The translations under genes were made by a program, and so were the position numbers. The notes below the pieces were generated by a model that was not told the DNA's origin, did not search any database, and saw only the letters and a program-made list of their open reading frames with translations. Positions 53,269-63,378 of a stretch of 64,000 nt of DNA are shown here, one piece after another (position 1 is the stretch's first letter; each line of letters opens with the position of its first letter). This DNA comes from Arundinibacter roseus (GTDB taxonomy: Bacteria; Bacteroidota; Bacteroidia; Cytophagales; Spirosomataceae). The stretch is taken from contig NZ_SMJU01000012.1 in assembly GCF_004348825.1 (NCBI RefSeq), forward strand, positions 62,001-126,000. The letters are read 5' to 3'.

Positions 53269-56200
53269 TCAGAAAGTAACATTTACACCAAAATTGAACG
53301 TAGCCGACAACGGATAAACATTGGCGTCGATTCCAGCCTGTGTAGGGCGGTTTCCGGTGGCGCGTACTTCGGGTGAAAGGCCTTTATAACTAAAAAAGTT
53401 GAATGCATTCTGCGCATTGGCGTATACACGTACCTGATTCATTTTCATGCGTTCCAGCAATTTGGCTGGCAGCGTATATCCAAGCTGAGCATTTCTAACC
53501 CGGAAGTAGCTTCCGCTTTGCACAAAAAATGTATTGGGTAAATAGTTGGCACCACCGCCGATATTTGCGGACGGATACGTATTGGAAGTACCTTCGCCAT
53601 TCCAGCGGTTTTCGAAGAAATCCTGCGTAAAGTTCTCATTTCCAAAGCGCCATCCCAAATTGGCATTGTAAATGTCAACTCCGGCAACACCCTGAAAATC
53701 AAGCATAAGGTCGAAATTTTTGTAGTTCCAGTTGGTATTGATACCATAGGTATACCGGGGATTCGGATTGCCAATTACCTGCCGATCAAGGCCGGAAATT
53801 GCGCCGTCGGGCTGTCCGTCGGTACCGCTCAGATCGCGGTATCTGAAATCGCCCGGCTTGGCGTTGGGTTGCGCTGAGTTGCGGATTTCGTCTTCATTCT
53901 GGAAAATTCCATCCACGATGTAGCCATAAAACGAACCAATCGGATCGCCCACACGGGTACGAGTGGCCAAAGCGCCGCCGGTAAGCCCCACGCCGCCATC
54001 ATAAATCGGGTTAGCTCCCGACGACACTGCAAGTACGGTGTTGTCGTTCAGGCTTCCGTTAATGCCGATGCTGTAACTGAGATTTTCGCCAATGTCATCG
54101 CGCCAGTTGAGAAGTAATTCAAATCCTTTGTTCTGAAAATCAGCCTGATTGCCAATAATGTTACCGGAAGCTGTTCCGATTGAACTCAACACGGGAATGT
54201 CAAAAATGGCCCGTTGTGTGGTGCGGATGTAATAATCCAGTTCAACCGAAAGCCGGTTGCGTAAGAAAGATGCTTCCAAACCAACGTCAGTACCGACGCC
54301 CTGTTCCCATACGGTGGTGGGCGGAATAATGGAATTGATGCTTGCTCCGGTAAACAATTGCCCGCCAAAGACGGCCGCTAAGCTACCACCGGTGGCGACT
54401 GTGAGCGTTGAAAGATTGGATGGAACTGAGGCGTTTCCGATTTTACCCCAGCTTCCGCGAAGTTTTAAATTATCAAAAATGCTTTGATCAGCCATGAACG
54501 ACTCGTTGCTGATTACCCAACCTGCCCCTACGGACGGGAAATATCCCCAGGCATTTCCCCCCTGAAAAAACTTGGAAGAACCATCTGCCCGCAACGAAGC
54601 ATTTATAAGATATTTATCCTGAAACGAATAGTTTACCCGTCCAAAGTACGAAGCGTAGGTTGCCAGATCGCCCTGATCGTTAACGTTGCGGCTGTCGGTG
54701 TCGCCAAGGGTTAAAAACAAATCGCCTTCGCGGGTAAATGGCACGTTGAGGGCACTCGCTGTCAGTTGATAAAACTGATCACGCTGTGCGGATTGTCCCG
54801 CAAGTGCCGTAATGGAATGATCCCCAAATTCTTTGGTATAGGTCAGGGTGTTTTCAAGAATCCAATAACGCGATTGTGGACGGGTAAAACTCAACGAACT
54901 AGTGGTATTTCGCTGACGAAACGTTGCCTCGTATTCAGGAACATAGTTGCGGATTTCGTCCTGCGAATAGCGCCCGCCCAAACTGGTGCGGAAGGTGAAG
55001 TCTTTCAGGAAAGTCACTTCTGCGTAGGCATTGGCCGTCAGCAGGGTTCTTTTTGATCGCTGATTGTAAAAATCAATGGTGGCTTGCGGGTTAAAATTAG
55101 CTCCATCGCCAAGATTATAATCCGTCGGATCACCGTAAGATCCGTCGGCGTAGTACACCGGCACAATGGGCGAAGCGGTGTATAGCTGCCGGAAAATCCC
55201 TCCGGCTTCATCCTGCGAATCGCTGAAAGCACCCGTAGCCGAGTAGCCTACGCGGATATTTTTAGAAACCTGAAAATCGTTTTGCAGACGGGCCGTGTAG
55301 CGCTTGAAATTATTTTTTTCTACAATTCCTGCCTGATCCAGGTACCCCAATGAAAGTGTATAGGTAGATTTCTCACTCCCGCCACTCACCGAAAACTGAT
55401 GGTTGCTAATGGGCGCATTGCGTAGAATCTGCCGATACCAATCGGTTCCTTCGCCAAAATCTGCCGGATTCAGCACGTCGCTTTGGCCGTTGATGTTGCT
55501 TAGTTCGTTGATGAGCTGAGCGTGCTGATTGGCGTTGGCCATAGCGAGCGGATTGGTAACCCGCTGAAAGCCAACAAAGCCGTTGTAGCTGACCACCGAA
55601 CGGCCCGACTTCCCTTTCTTTGTAGTAATAAGTACAACCCCATTGGCCGCCCGAACGCCATAAATGGACTGGCTTGACGCATCTTTCAGGATATTCATGG
55701 ATTCTATATCCGCAGAATTCAGAAAGCTAATGTCATCAAACCACACACCGTCAACCACATACAGGGGATTTGGGCTACCGTAGGCAGTACCCACACCCCG
55801 GATTCGGATTTGCGGAGCCTCACCGGGTTTCCCCGAATTGTTGATCTGTACCCCGGCCACTTTTCCCTGCAAACCACTGACGGCATTCATAGAAGGCTGC
55901 CGGGCAATTTCTGCACCCTCAATTTTGGCCACCGAGCCGGTCACATCCAGTTTGCGTTGCGTGCCGTAGCCCACTACCACCACCTCGCTCAACATGCGGG
56001 CGTCGTCGGCCAGGACTACCGAAATCGAGGTTTGATTGCCTACGGTTATTTCCTGAGGTTCGGTGCCGATCATAGAAAAAACCAGAACCGCGTCATCCGA
56101 AGGAATTGAGATGGAGAAATTTCCGTCCATATCAGTTGGAACTCCCGTGGATGTTCCTTTGATCAGGACACTGGCACCCGGTAGCGGCGAACCGTCCGAG

Positions 56201-56298
56201 CCCGTAACTTTACCTGTTACCGTGCGGGTTTGTGCAAGCAGGAGTGTAGACCAGCAGGCAAAAAATAGCACGAACAGCGAGCGTATTGTCGTTTTCAT
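53269..56298 (-). CDS. SusC/RagA-family TonB-dependent transporter without STN domain, locus C
   Basis: The 1009-residue outer-membrane protein has a signal peptide ending near residue 22 (LLAQ). A CarboxypepD-like domain follows (VTGKVTGSDGSPLPGASVLIKG), then a SusC plug (LSEVVVVGYGTQRKLDVTGSV; SSQSIYGVRAANGVVLITTKKG) and a barrel ending FGVNVTF. Unlike the SusC proteins of loci A and B it has no STN domain before the CarboxypepD domain, which fits control by the Y_Y_Y regulator instead of FecR/sigma. A canonical promoter lies at 56351-56383. It is the probable beta-1,2-glucan-oligosaccharide importer. Confidence 0.95.
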   Translation of the reverse strand: MKTTIRSLFVLFFACWSTLLLAQTRTVTGKVTGSDGSPLPGASVLIKGTSTGVPTDMDGNFSISIPSDDAVLVFSMIGTEPQEITVGNQTSISVVLADDARMLSEVVVVGYGTQRKLDVTGSVAKIEGAEIARQPSMNAVSGLQGKVAGVQINNSGKPGEAPQIRIRGVGTAYGSPNPLYVVDGVWFDDISFLNSADIESMNILKDASSQSIYGVRAANGVVLITTKKGKSGRSVVSYNGFVGFQRVTNPLAMANANQHAQLINELSNINGQSDVLNPADFGEGTDWYRQILRNAPISNHQFSVSGGSEKSTYTLSLGYLDQAGIVEKNNFKRYTARLQNDFQVSKNIRVGYSATGAFSDSQDEAGGIFRQLYTASPIVPVYYADGSYGDPTDYNLGDGANFNPQATIDFYNQRSKRTLLTANAYAEVTFLKDFTFRTSLGGRYSQDEIRNYVPEYEATFRQRNTTSSLSFTRPQSRYWILENTLTYTKEFGDHSITALAGQSAQRDQFYQLTASALNVPFTREGDLFLTLGDTDSRNVNDQGDLATYASYFGRVNYSFQDKYLINASLRADGSSKFFQGGNAWGYFPSVGAGWVISNESFMADQSIFDNLKLRGSWGKIGNASVPSNLSTLTVATGGSLAAVFGGQLFTGASINSIIPPTTVWEQGVGTDVGLEASFLRNRLSVELDYYIRTTQRAIFDIPVLSSIGTASGNIIGNQADFQNKGFELLLNWRDDIGENLSYSIGINGSLNDNTVLAVSSGANPIYDGGVGLTGGALATRTRVGDPIGSFYGYIVDGIFQNEDEIRNSAQPNAKPGDFRYRDLSGTDGQPDGAISGLDRQVIGNPNPRYTYGINTNWNYKNFDLMLDFQGVAGVDIYNANLGWRFGNENFTQDFFENRWNGEGTSNTYPSANIGGGANYLPNTFFVQSGSYFRVRNAQLGYTLPAKLLERMKMNQVRVYANAQNAFNFFSYKGLSPEVRATGNRPTQAGIDANVYPLSATFNFGVNVTF

Positions 56299-56350
56299 GG
56301 ATTAAATAGTTATTGATGCAAGTATGACTTTAATAAGAAAATATTGTTCT

Positions 56351-56383
56351 CAAAGGTATCATACTATGCTGCGCACTTTCAAA
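56351..56383 (-). promoter_or_regulatory. Canonical Bacteroidota promoter of the locus C susC operon
   Basis: On the minus strand the -33 element TTTG (56383-56380) and -7 element TACCTTTG (56358-56351) are 21 bp apart. The susC start at 56298 is about 50 bp downstream. The region just upstream, to the regulator's stop at 56472, is where its operator would be expected. Confidence 0.75.
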
Positions 56384-56471
56384 AGCAGCACTACATCACT
56401 ATTACATCACATGAAAATGTCCAATGAATTGGTCAGTAAATCGTACTATTTAGCGGGATAATACAACGCGC

Positions 56472-59288
56472 TTAAATGTCTAACATATAATCAACCAGGT
56501 TTACATCGGGATCAAGACCCAATTTACGACGAAGTCGGTAGCGCTTTATTTCCACACCACGAACAGAAATTCCCAAAACCGGAGCCATTTCTTTGGTAGA
56601 AAGATTCATGCGAAGGCAGGCCGCAAGACGAAGTTCAGAAGGAGTAATTGTAGGGTATAAGTTGCGTAATCGCATAAAAAACTCTTCGTGAATCTCATTA
56701 AAATTGTCCTCAAAAAGTACCCAATCTTCTTTTCCGGCTACATTTCTTTCAATACTATTGAGCAGTTTTTGATAGTGGATCGTGGGGAGTTGCTGCCCCA
56801 GTTCCTCTTTAACCTGTTGCAATTCGTCCCTGATTTCTTCCAAAATTTCATTTTTACGAACTACGTTAATGGCTACGTTGCTCAATTGCTGACTTTTATT
56901 TTTAATTTCTTTTTGTAAATTTTCATTCTGAATTTCCATGATCCGCCGCTCGCTGAGCAGGCGATGCTGCCGAAGTTTTTCTTCCTGTTCGGCCAGGAGC
57001 TTTTTTCGATGAACTTTAAAGCGTTTCTCCTGATAAATCACCAGCGCAATAATCATCACTAAACCAACCAATACCGTCAGCATTTTTGCCCAAAGGGTTT
57101 CGTACCAGAAAGGTGCAATCGTGAAGGTGTAGGTTGCGGTTGCTGTACTCTGAGAACTTCGTAGTTCGAAGGTGTACTCTCCGGGCGCCAGGTTGGTATA
57201 TTCCACAAAACTTTGCTGCGAAGCATCAGACCACTGCTCCGACAATCCCATGAGACGATATTGATAATAAACAGGCTGCCCAAAAACCGGAAGTGCATAC
57301 GAAATACGCAGCGAGCGGGTAGGAGCAGGAATTACTTCACCATTTTTTAGAGAAAAATCTTCATTCGTATTCAGCAAATTCATCACCCGTCTTAATACAG
57401 GTCGAGTGGCTGTGGTAGCAGTGCTGCGGGTTTGATTGCGGTTGTAAAGCGCGTAGCCGTTATCCAGACAAAAGAAATAGTAACTAGAATCCAGCGCGAG
57501 AATAGTTTCGCTATTTCGGATTAGCGACAAATCCAGCCTTGTGATGGTGGATGACGGACTATGCAGTTCAACGCGGTTGTTAAATACCCGGAACCATTCC
57601 TGACTAATCCCCGTGCGGATCTTGTAAGGCTCAGTTTCGGGTGGAAGATCGGTGGCAGGTTTTAGCTCTCCCGATGCGGCAGATTCAAAGTAGCTTTGCC
57701 CGGATCGAAAATAAATTTTATTTTTCCAGCGATTGATTTCGATGGAAAAAGTACTGCTGATGTCTTTTGGCGCTGTGAGTTCTTTCCATTGCAGTACGGA
57801 ATCGAGCCGCGAATTTAGTTGGGCATAGTACAAACCCTTATAGGCATGCGCCAGCCACAAGCCGCCCGTCTCGTCCTGCACGATCTGCCGAATGGGCAAA
57901 GGCGGCACGCCCTTAATGGCTTTGGCGTAGGTCCAGTGGTTGGCCATTTTCCTGTATACATGCAAGCCATTATACGCACCCTGAATCAAAAATGTGTCCT
58001 GTGCCTGCACAACCGGAAGGAAAATCCAGCCTCCGGTCACATTTGATAGTTTTTGAATGCCCGATTCCGTAATGCGAAAAGTGGCGTCGTTGTGTCCGCA
58101 AAGCAATTCGTCGTTTACCACGCTCAGATTCCAAACTTGCCCTTCCAGCCCCGGAATGGGACGAAACTCTTCCGAAGACAGCCATTTTTTTACAAAAACC
58201 CCATTATTTGATCCTACATACAAATTGCCTTTCCACAAAGCCGCGGCGTAGGTTGTGCCGAGGGGATTGCCCACGGTGTTGTAGAACAGGAGCGGTGAAC
58301 GCAGCCGGATCAGGTCAATGCCCTGATCCAGACCCGCCCACAGATTTCCGGCCCGATCTTCGGTCAGGGCCAGCACAGTGTTGTTTTGAAGGACATTCTG
58401 TTTATTGATTTTGAGTTTCAACTGCCCGTTTTGATCCAGAATATACAGCCCGTTTTTAATGGTGCCGAAGGCAAATCCCTGATTATTTCGCAGCACTATG
58501 GCTTTATTAATAATGTTGCGGGTGAGCTCCGGAGCCAAAGGAATAGTCCAGCGGGTTAGCGTATTATTTTCTATGAGGTAAAGCCCGTGCTTGGCCGTAG
58601 CCACGAGAATTCGTTTTTGATCAAAGGATAAAATCGAAGAAACGGATGCAGGAGCAAGGCTGTCTGTGCCGGGAATGGGAAAAAGTTTTTCACCAATTAA
58701 CTCATGCAGGCCCCGCCCAATGAGTTGGATCAACAGACGCCCCTGCACGTAATGTAAAAACATGAAGTTGCCGGAAGCGGCAATTTCTACTACTTTTTTG
58801 CCATCGTAGCGGTAGATGCGCGAGAAAGATTGAAAATAGATGTAGGAGGGAGTTTTCAGAATATTCCAAATTTCTTCCGTTTTCAGGCTCGCAAATGGCA
58901 GATTTTTACTGAGCGAAACGTACCGTAATTGTCCCCGTTCATTTTTTTTCCAAAAGCCAAATTCACCAAAACCACCCACGTAAATCCGGCCCTTGCCCGC
59001 TTTTGTCGCGGCATCGTCGCACAGAACGGCGCGCACAATTTGTCCGTCAGGGAAAGGATATAATTTCCAAACCGAGCCGTCAAATTCGAGCAAACCATCT
59101 GAGTTTGCAGCGTATATAAACTGATCGGCATTTTGGTGAAGCGCCCAGTTTTGTTTGTGTGCTTTGTAAGCCGTCGGCGGATAGTTCAGAATGGGTGGAG
59201 TTTCGCGCGCCACTGCCTGAGGTCCCAGGCCTTCACATGCACATGTATAGATCTGAAAAAAGAGAATTATGGAAAGCAGTTTTTTCAC
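56472..59288 (-). CDS. Membrane-spanning one-component regulator (propeller, Y_Y_Y, LuxR-type HTH), locus C
   Basis: The 938-residue protein starts at GTG (the upstream frame has a stop before any ATG). It has a signal sequence, a periplasmic ligand-binding region of propeller repeats (about 40-620), a Y_Y_Y Ig-like domain (about 660-725), and one membrane helix (about 733-755; LWAKMLTVLVGLVMIIALVIY). A cytosolic coiled coil (about 760-850) leads to a LuxR-type HTH (about 870-930; ITPSELRLAACLRMNLSTKEMAPVLGISVRGVEIKRYRLRRKLGL). There is no histidine kinase, so glycan binding outside would have to be passed to the HTH directly. It is the likely activator of the susC promoter 90 bp downstream. 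Confidence 0.9.
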   Translation of the reverse strand: MKKLLSIILFFQIYTCACEGLGPQAVARETPPILNYPPTAYKAHKQNWALHQNADQFIYAANSDGLLEFDGSVWKLYPFPDGQIVRAVLCDDAATKAGKGRIYVGGFGEFGFWKKNERGQLRYVSLSKNLPFASLKTEEIWNILKTPSYIYFQSFSRIYRYDGKKVVEIAASGNFMFLHYVQGRLLIQLIGRGLHELIGEKLFPIPGTDSLAPASVSSILSFDQKRILVATAKHGLYLIENNTLTRWTIPLAPELTRNIINKAIVLRNNQGFAFGTIKNGLYILDQNGQLKLKINKQNVLQNNTVLALTEDRAGNLWAGLDQGIDLIRLRSPLLFYNTVGNPLGTTYAAALWKGNLYVGSNNGVFVKKWLSSEEFRPIPGLEGQVWNLSVVNDELLCGHNDATFRITESGIQKLSNVTGGWIFLPVVQAQDTFLIQGAYNGLHVYRKMANHWTYAKAIKGVPPLPIRQIVQDETGGLWLAHAYKGLYYAQLNSRLDSVLQWKELTAPKDISSTFSIEINRWKNKIYFRSGQSYFESAASGELKPATDLPPETEPYKIRTGISQEWFRVFNNRVELHSPSSTITRLDLSLIRNSETILALDSSYYFFCLDNGYALYNRNQTRSTATTATRPVLRRVMNLLNTNEDFSLKNGEVIPAPTRSLRISYALPVFGQPVYYQYRLMGLSEQWSDASQQSFVEYTNLAPGEYTFELRSSQSTATATYTFTIAPFWYETLWAKMLTVLVGLVMIIALVIYQEKRFKVHRKKLLAEQEEKLRQHRLLSERRIMEIQNENLQKEIKNKSQQLSNVAINVVRKNEILEEIRDELQQVKEELGQQLPTIHYQKLLNSIERNVAGKEDWVLFEDNFNEIHEEFFMRLRNLYPTITPSELRLAACLRMNLSTKEMAPVLGISVRGVEIKRYRLRRKLGLDPDVNLVDYMLDI

Positions 59289-59356
59289 AGAGTATTCTTG
59301 TCAGGGTTATTTTCAGTCTGTGTTTGGATAACTAAGTAAACAACGGTTTTATAACG

Positions 59357-59431
59357 GAAAGTTTACTTATAAGACGAAGACAAGTTTTTGGAATAGTAGC
59401 AGGCCCGGTTTTTTAAACGAAAGTTCACTTA
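59357..59431 (+). repeat. Pair of direct repeats upstream of the P2-type ATPase promoter
   Basis: GAAAGTTTACTTA at 59357 and GAAAGTTCACTTA at 59419 (12 of 13 bases, with similar A/T-rich flanks) are 62 bp apart, between the divergent regulator gene and the ATPase promoter. They could be operator sites; no protein can be assigned. Confidence 0.45.
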
Positions 59432-59463
59432 CACATTCTTACTTTTTCTTTCTCCTGTTTTCC

Positions 59464-59494
59464 TTGAAAGTACAAGGCCGCTGTCCTACATTTG
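59464..59494 (+). promoter_or_regulatory. Promoter of the P2-type ATPase gene
   Basis: A TTG -33 element (59464-59466) and a perfect -7 element TACATTTG (59487-59494) are 20 bp apart. The start codon at 59550 lies 55 bp downstream. Confidence 0.7.
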
Positions 59495-59549
59495 ATAAGG
59501 GCGCAGCTGTGGCTTCTACATTCCCCGAAAGTTGATAAAAACCATCAAA

Positions 59550-62243
59550 ATGAACATAAACTACCCACTGGAATTACCCCACACACGGACCGTTGACGAA
59601 GTTGTTGAGGAAATAAAAAGTCATCCTGCAAAAGGACTTAGTCCCGCTGACGCTCAGGAACGCACCAAAGCTTTTGGCCGAAATGCCTATGAGAGTCAGG
59701 CGCAAAAAAGTTTGTGGATGATGGCTCTGCTGCAATTCAAAAGCCCGATTGTGTACCTATTGCTTGTGGCAGTGGCGGTTACGTTTTATTTCCAGAATAC
59801 GGTGGAGGCGCTTGCTATTTTGGCGGTTATTCTAATCAATGCAATCATCGGATTTTTGATGGAATTGCAGGCACGCAGTTCCATGAATGCGCTCAAAGAA
59901 ATGGATGTCACCCTTTCGCGCGTCATTCGGGATGGTCAGGTGCAGGAAATTCCTTCGGAAGAAATTACCCCGGGCGATCTGATATTCCTCGAAGCAGGCG
60001 ATGTGGTGCCCGCCGATGCCCGGCTTGTCGAAGCAAATCAGTTACAATGTGACGAGTCTTCGCTAACCGGAGAATCGCTGCCGACTGAAAAAAATACGGA
60101 AAAACTACCCAAAGACACCACCGTCGGCGATCAGCATAACATGTTGTTCAAAGGAACATCTGTAATGAACGGCAACGGCAAAGCGCTCGTCACAGGTATC
60201 GGGCACGATACACAACTAGGAACAATTACGGCACTCGTGGAGGCATCCGGCGAACAGGAAACGCCCTTAGACCGCAAAATAGCCGAACTCAGCAAGCGCC
60301 TGATTTGGGTTACGCTACTGGTGATCGTGCTGTATGCAATCACTGGATTTATACAGGGAAAAGAGTGGGTCCTGGTTCTGGAAACGTCCATTGCGCTTGC
60401 CGTTGCGGCTTTTCCCGAAGGGCTGCCAATTGTGTCGACCGTAGCGCTGGCGTACGGTATGTTGCTGATGGCCAAACGAAATGCGATTGTGAAACGCCTT
60501 TCGTCGGTGGAAACTCTGGGTAGTACGAATGTGATTTTGACAGATAAAACGGGGACATTGACTGAAAATAAAATCTATGTAGATACTTTTTCATTTACAG
60601 ATACGCAGGTAAAGGTGCGTATTGAGGACAAAAAATTTAAATTTGAAAATGAATTATCTGCTGAAAATGAGGAACAATATCAAAAAATATTGCTCATTGG
60701 AACCCTCTGCAACGACGCTACCCTGTATCAGGAAGGCGAAGAAGGACAGTCGTCGGGAGATCCAATTGAGTTGGCATTGTTGCAGTTGATAGCTGCTGCC
60801 GGGAAAAATGAGAAGGAGATAAAAGAAACGTACAAGCGTAAAGCTGAGATTCCGTTTAGTTCGGATACCAAGATGATGGGAACGCTGCATCATGGACCGG
60901 ATGGTACGTTTGTGGCTGCCAAAGGATCGGTGGAGCAGTTGTTGGAACAGTGTACGTATATTCTCCAAAAGTCTGAAATAGAATCACTTGCTGATAATGA
61001 ACGGCAAAAAATCCTGAAAATTTCGGACGAACTGGCCGCTGATGGGTTGCGGGTGCTGGCATTTGCCTACCGTGAAAATGTAGATGATGATGCCGGTGAT
61101 TTTCTGAATTCGCTGGTTTTTGCGGGTATGATCGGGTTTTTGGATCCACCCCGAATGGATATAAAAGATGCGATTTTGTCGTGCCGAAATGCCGGAATTC
61201 ACGTAGTGATGATTACCGGCGACCACCCAAAAACGGCGCTTAACATTGCCGTGAAAGTCGGGCTTGTGGATGCCGGCACAAAGCAGGTTCTGACCGGAAC
61301 CGAACTACCCGCGCCCGAAGAACTGTCGGACGACTGGAAGCGCCGGATTCTGGAAACCTCTGTTTTTGCACGCACCACGCCCAAGCAGAAACTTGACATC
61401 GTGGCTATCTTCCAGGAAGATGGAAATATTGTGGCAATGACCGGCGACGGTGTCAACGATGCGCCCGCGCTCAAAAAAGCGGATATCGGCATTGCGATGG
61501 GCTTGCGCGGAACACAAGTAGCCAAAGAAACGGCAAGCATTGTGCTGAAAGACGATTCGTTTACCTCGATTGCCGAAGCCGTGGCGCACGGGCGGGAGAT
61601 TTTTCAGAATATCCAGAAGTTCGTTATTTTTTTGGTTTCCTGTAATTTAAGTGAGATTCTGATCGTGACCGTTATGGGTTTTGTGGCTCCCGCCTCGACC
61701 TTATTGCCCTTGCAAATTCTGTTTTTGAACATGGTTACCGACGTATTTCCTGCCCTTGCTTTGGGGTTAGGAAAAGGCGACAATACCGTCATGAACCACC
61801 CACCGAAGGATCCGGCGGCACCGATTGTTTCCAACAAAGATTGGGTGGCGGTTGGTATTTACTCCGCTGCCATGACCGCCGCCGTGATGGGAGCTATGAT
61901 TTATGCCGATTACAGACATTTACTGGACGAAAAAGCTGCGAACAATGTAGCCTTCCTGACGTTGGTATTTGCCCAGCTTTTTCACGTTTTTAATATGGCA
62001 TCTGCCGATTCGGGAATTGTAAATAACGAAGTTACCCGCAATCGGTTTGTGTGGCTGGCCATCGTGATTTGTACCGGAATCATGGCACTTGTTTTTGCGG
62101 TTCCTTCGCTGCGTACAGTACTTGGGTTGTATATTCTGCCCGTTCGTTTGTGGGTTATAGCACTGGTAGCGAGTGCCTTGCCGTTGGTTGTGGTGCAGAC
62201 CTACAAAGCAGTTTCTAACCTTGTGCAATCCGGGAAAGAGTAG
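59550..62243 (+). CDS. Ca2+-type (P2) cation-transporting ATPase
   Basis: The 897-residue inner-membrane pump has an N-terminal cation-ATPase domain, an actuator motif DESSLTGES, the phosphorylation motif DKTGT starting at Asp332, TGDGVNDAPALK in the P domain, and about ten membrane helices. Residues that bind calcium in SERCA have counterparts: PEGLP in M4, CNLSEI in M5 and NMVTD in M6. Ca2+ (or Mn2+) export is therefore likely; metal choice cannot be proved from sequence. The ATG at 59550 is preferred to an upstream TTG at 59532, which adds only MIKTIK. It has its own promoter and is followed by an AraC regulator gene on the same strand. Confidence 0.9.
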   Translation: MNINYPLELPHTRTVDEVVEEIKSHPAKGLSPADAQERTKAFGRNAYESQAQKSLWMMALLQFKSPIVYLLLVAVAVTFYFQNTVEALAILAVILINAIIGFLMELQARSSMNALKEMDVTLSRVIRDGQVQEIPSEEITPGDLIFLEAGDVVPADARLVEANQLQCDESSLTGESLPTEKNTEKLPKDTTVGDQHNMLFKGTSVMNGNGKALVTGIGHDTQLGTITALVEASGEQETPLDRKIAELSKRLIWVTLLVIVLYAITGFIQGKEWVLVLETSIALAVAAFPEGLPIVSTVALAYGMLLMAKRNAIVKRLSSVETLGSTNVILTDKTGTLTENKIYVDTFSFTDTQVKVRIEDKKFKFENELSAENEEQYQKILLIGTLCNDATLYQEGEEGQSSGDPIELALLQLIAAAGKNEKEIKETYKRKAEIPFSSDTKMMGTLHHGPDGTFVAAKGSVEQLLEQCTYILQKSEIESLADNERQKILKISDELAADGLRVLAFAYRENVDDDAGDFLNSLVFAGMIGFLDPPRMDIKDAILSCRNAGIHVVMITGDHPKTALNIAVKVGLVDAGTKQVLTGTELPAPEELSDDWKRRILETSVFARTTPKQKLDIVAIFQEDGNIVAMTGDGVNDAPALKKADIGIAMGLRGTQVAKETASIVLKDDSFTSIAEAVAHGREIFQNIQKFVIFLVSCNLSEILIVTVMGFVAPASTLLPLQILFLNMVTDVFPALALGLGKGDNTVMNHPPKDPAAPIVSNKDWVAVGIYSAAMTAAVMGAMIYADYRHLLDEKAANNVAFLTLVFAQLFHVFNMASADSGIVNNEVTRNRFVWLAIVICTGIMALVFAVPSLRTVLGLYILPVRLWVIALVASALPLVVVQTYKAVSNLVQSGKE

Positions 62244-62346
62244 AAAAAGTGATTTTTGTGATCTACATGAGTAAAATATCATTTGTCATGAAAATGTATA
62301 CATTCATGGGTCACATTAGTCAAATCTTATTCACCTTCCTGCATTC

Positions 62347-63177
62347 ATGAAAAACGAGAGGGGGGCGGAGCTTCCGGTAAAGGATAAAATTCTTGAAAAA
62401 ACAATAAAAATTGCTCCATTTAAAAAGCAGGTTCGGAAGACCATTCCTCATAAACATAATAGCTATTTTGAAGTCATTTATTTGTCGGCAGGAAGTGGTT
62501 TTCATACCATCGATTCGGTAACGTATGCCGTACAGCCACCGATGGTGTTTTTTGTTCGGAAAGAGCAGGTGCATCACTGGGATCTGGAAAGCGAACCGGA
62601 AGGATTTGTGTTGATCATCAAGAAAAGTTTTGTGGATAATAGCCTTGACAAACAGCTGCCCGAAGTTCTGGCCCAATCTACCGCTTTTGCGTGCCTTTCG
62701 GTTTCTGAGCAAACCGCCGTTGAGCAGCTTTTTCAATTGATGGTGCAGGAATATTCCCCCGATGAAAACAACAATACACCCATTATGGAAGGTTTGTTGA
62801 AGGTGATTTTGTCAAAATTAGTCCAAACAGGCGTGCCTGTTTCCGTCCAAAATCGGCAAAAACAAAGCCTGTTTCAGGAATTTCAGGAACTGCTCAGCAC
62901 CGATAAATCTTTACGAAATAATGTATCCTACTACGCCGAACAGCTACACACCACGCCCCAAAATCTGAATGCGGCCTGCCGCAAAGCCGTGGGTCAATCG
63001 GCAGCTGAGGCGTTATCTAAATACATCATCAACGAAGCCCGGCGACTGTTGCTTTATACCAATTTGAGTGTTTCTGAAATTGCCGGTTTGCTCGATTTTT
63101 CCGATAGCTCCCACTTTATCAAATACTACCGCCGGCATACCGGACAAACACCTGCTACTTTCCGGTTACAAGGTTAG
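62347..63177 (+). CDS. AraC-family transcriptional regulator with cupin sensor domain
   Basis: The 276-residue protein has an N-terminal cupin-type domain (about 20-120; HKHNSYFEVIYLSAGSGFHTIDS, QVHHWDLESEPEGFVLIIKK) and a C-terminal AraC double HTH (about 175-275; LRNNVSYYAEQLHTTPQNLNAACRKAVGQSAAEALSKYIINEARRLL, SEIAGLLDFSDSSHFIKYYRRHTGQTPATFR). It is unlike the HMA-AraC regulator at 8920 outside the HTH. It may control the ATPase upstream or the receptor gene downstream; neither is shown by the sequence. Confidence 0.88.
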   Translation: MKNERGAELPVKDKILEKTIKIAPFKKQVRKTIPHKHNSYFEVIYLSAGSGFHTIDSVTYAVQPPMVFFVRKEQVHHWDLESEPEGFVLIIKKSFVDNSLDKQLPEVLAQSTAFACLSVSEQTAVEQLFQLMVQEYSPDENNNTPIMEGLLKVILSKLVQTGVPVSVQNRQKQSLFQEFQELLSTDKSLRNNVSYYAEQLHTTPQNLNAACRKAVGQSAAEALSKYIINEARRLLLYTNLSVSEIAGLLDFSDSSHFIKYYRRHTGQTPATFRLQG

Positions 63178-63378
63178 ATTCTACCATTCTATTTTCAAAT
63201 ATACCGCAACTCGCCCGCGCGATTGTCAGAATTTTGCTATAACTAAAAATGAGTAGTAGTCTGGCGTCATCGCTGATTTTTTAGCTTCTTGTTTTTTGAT
63301 TAATGTATTGATAATGAGGGGTATAATAATATATCCTAAAACCTAGCCCTAAAAATTTCCTTAACGTATTCTTAAAAA

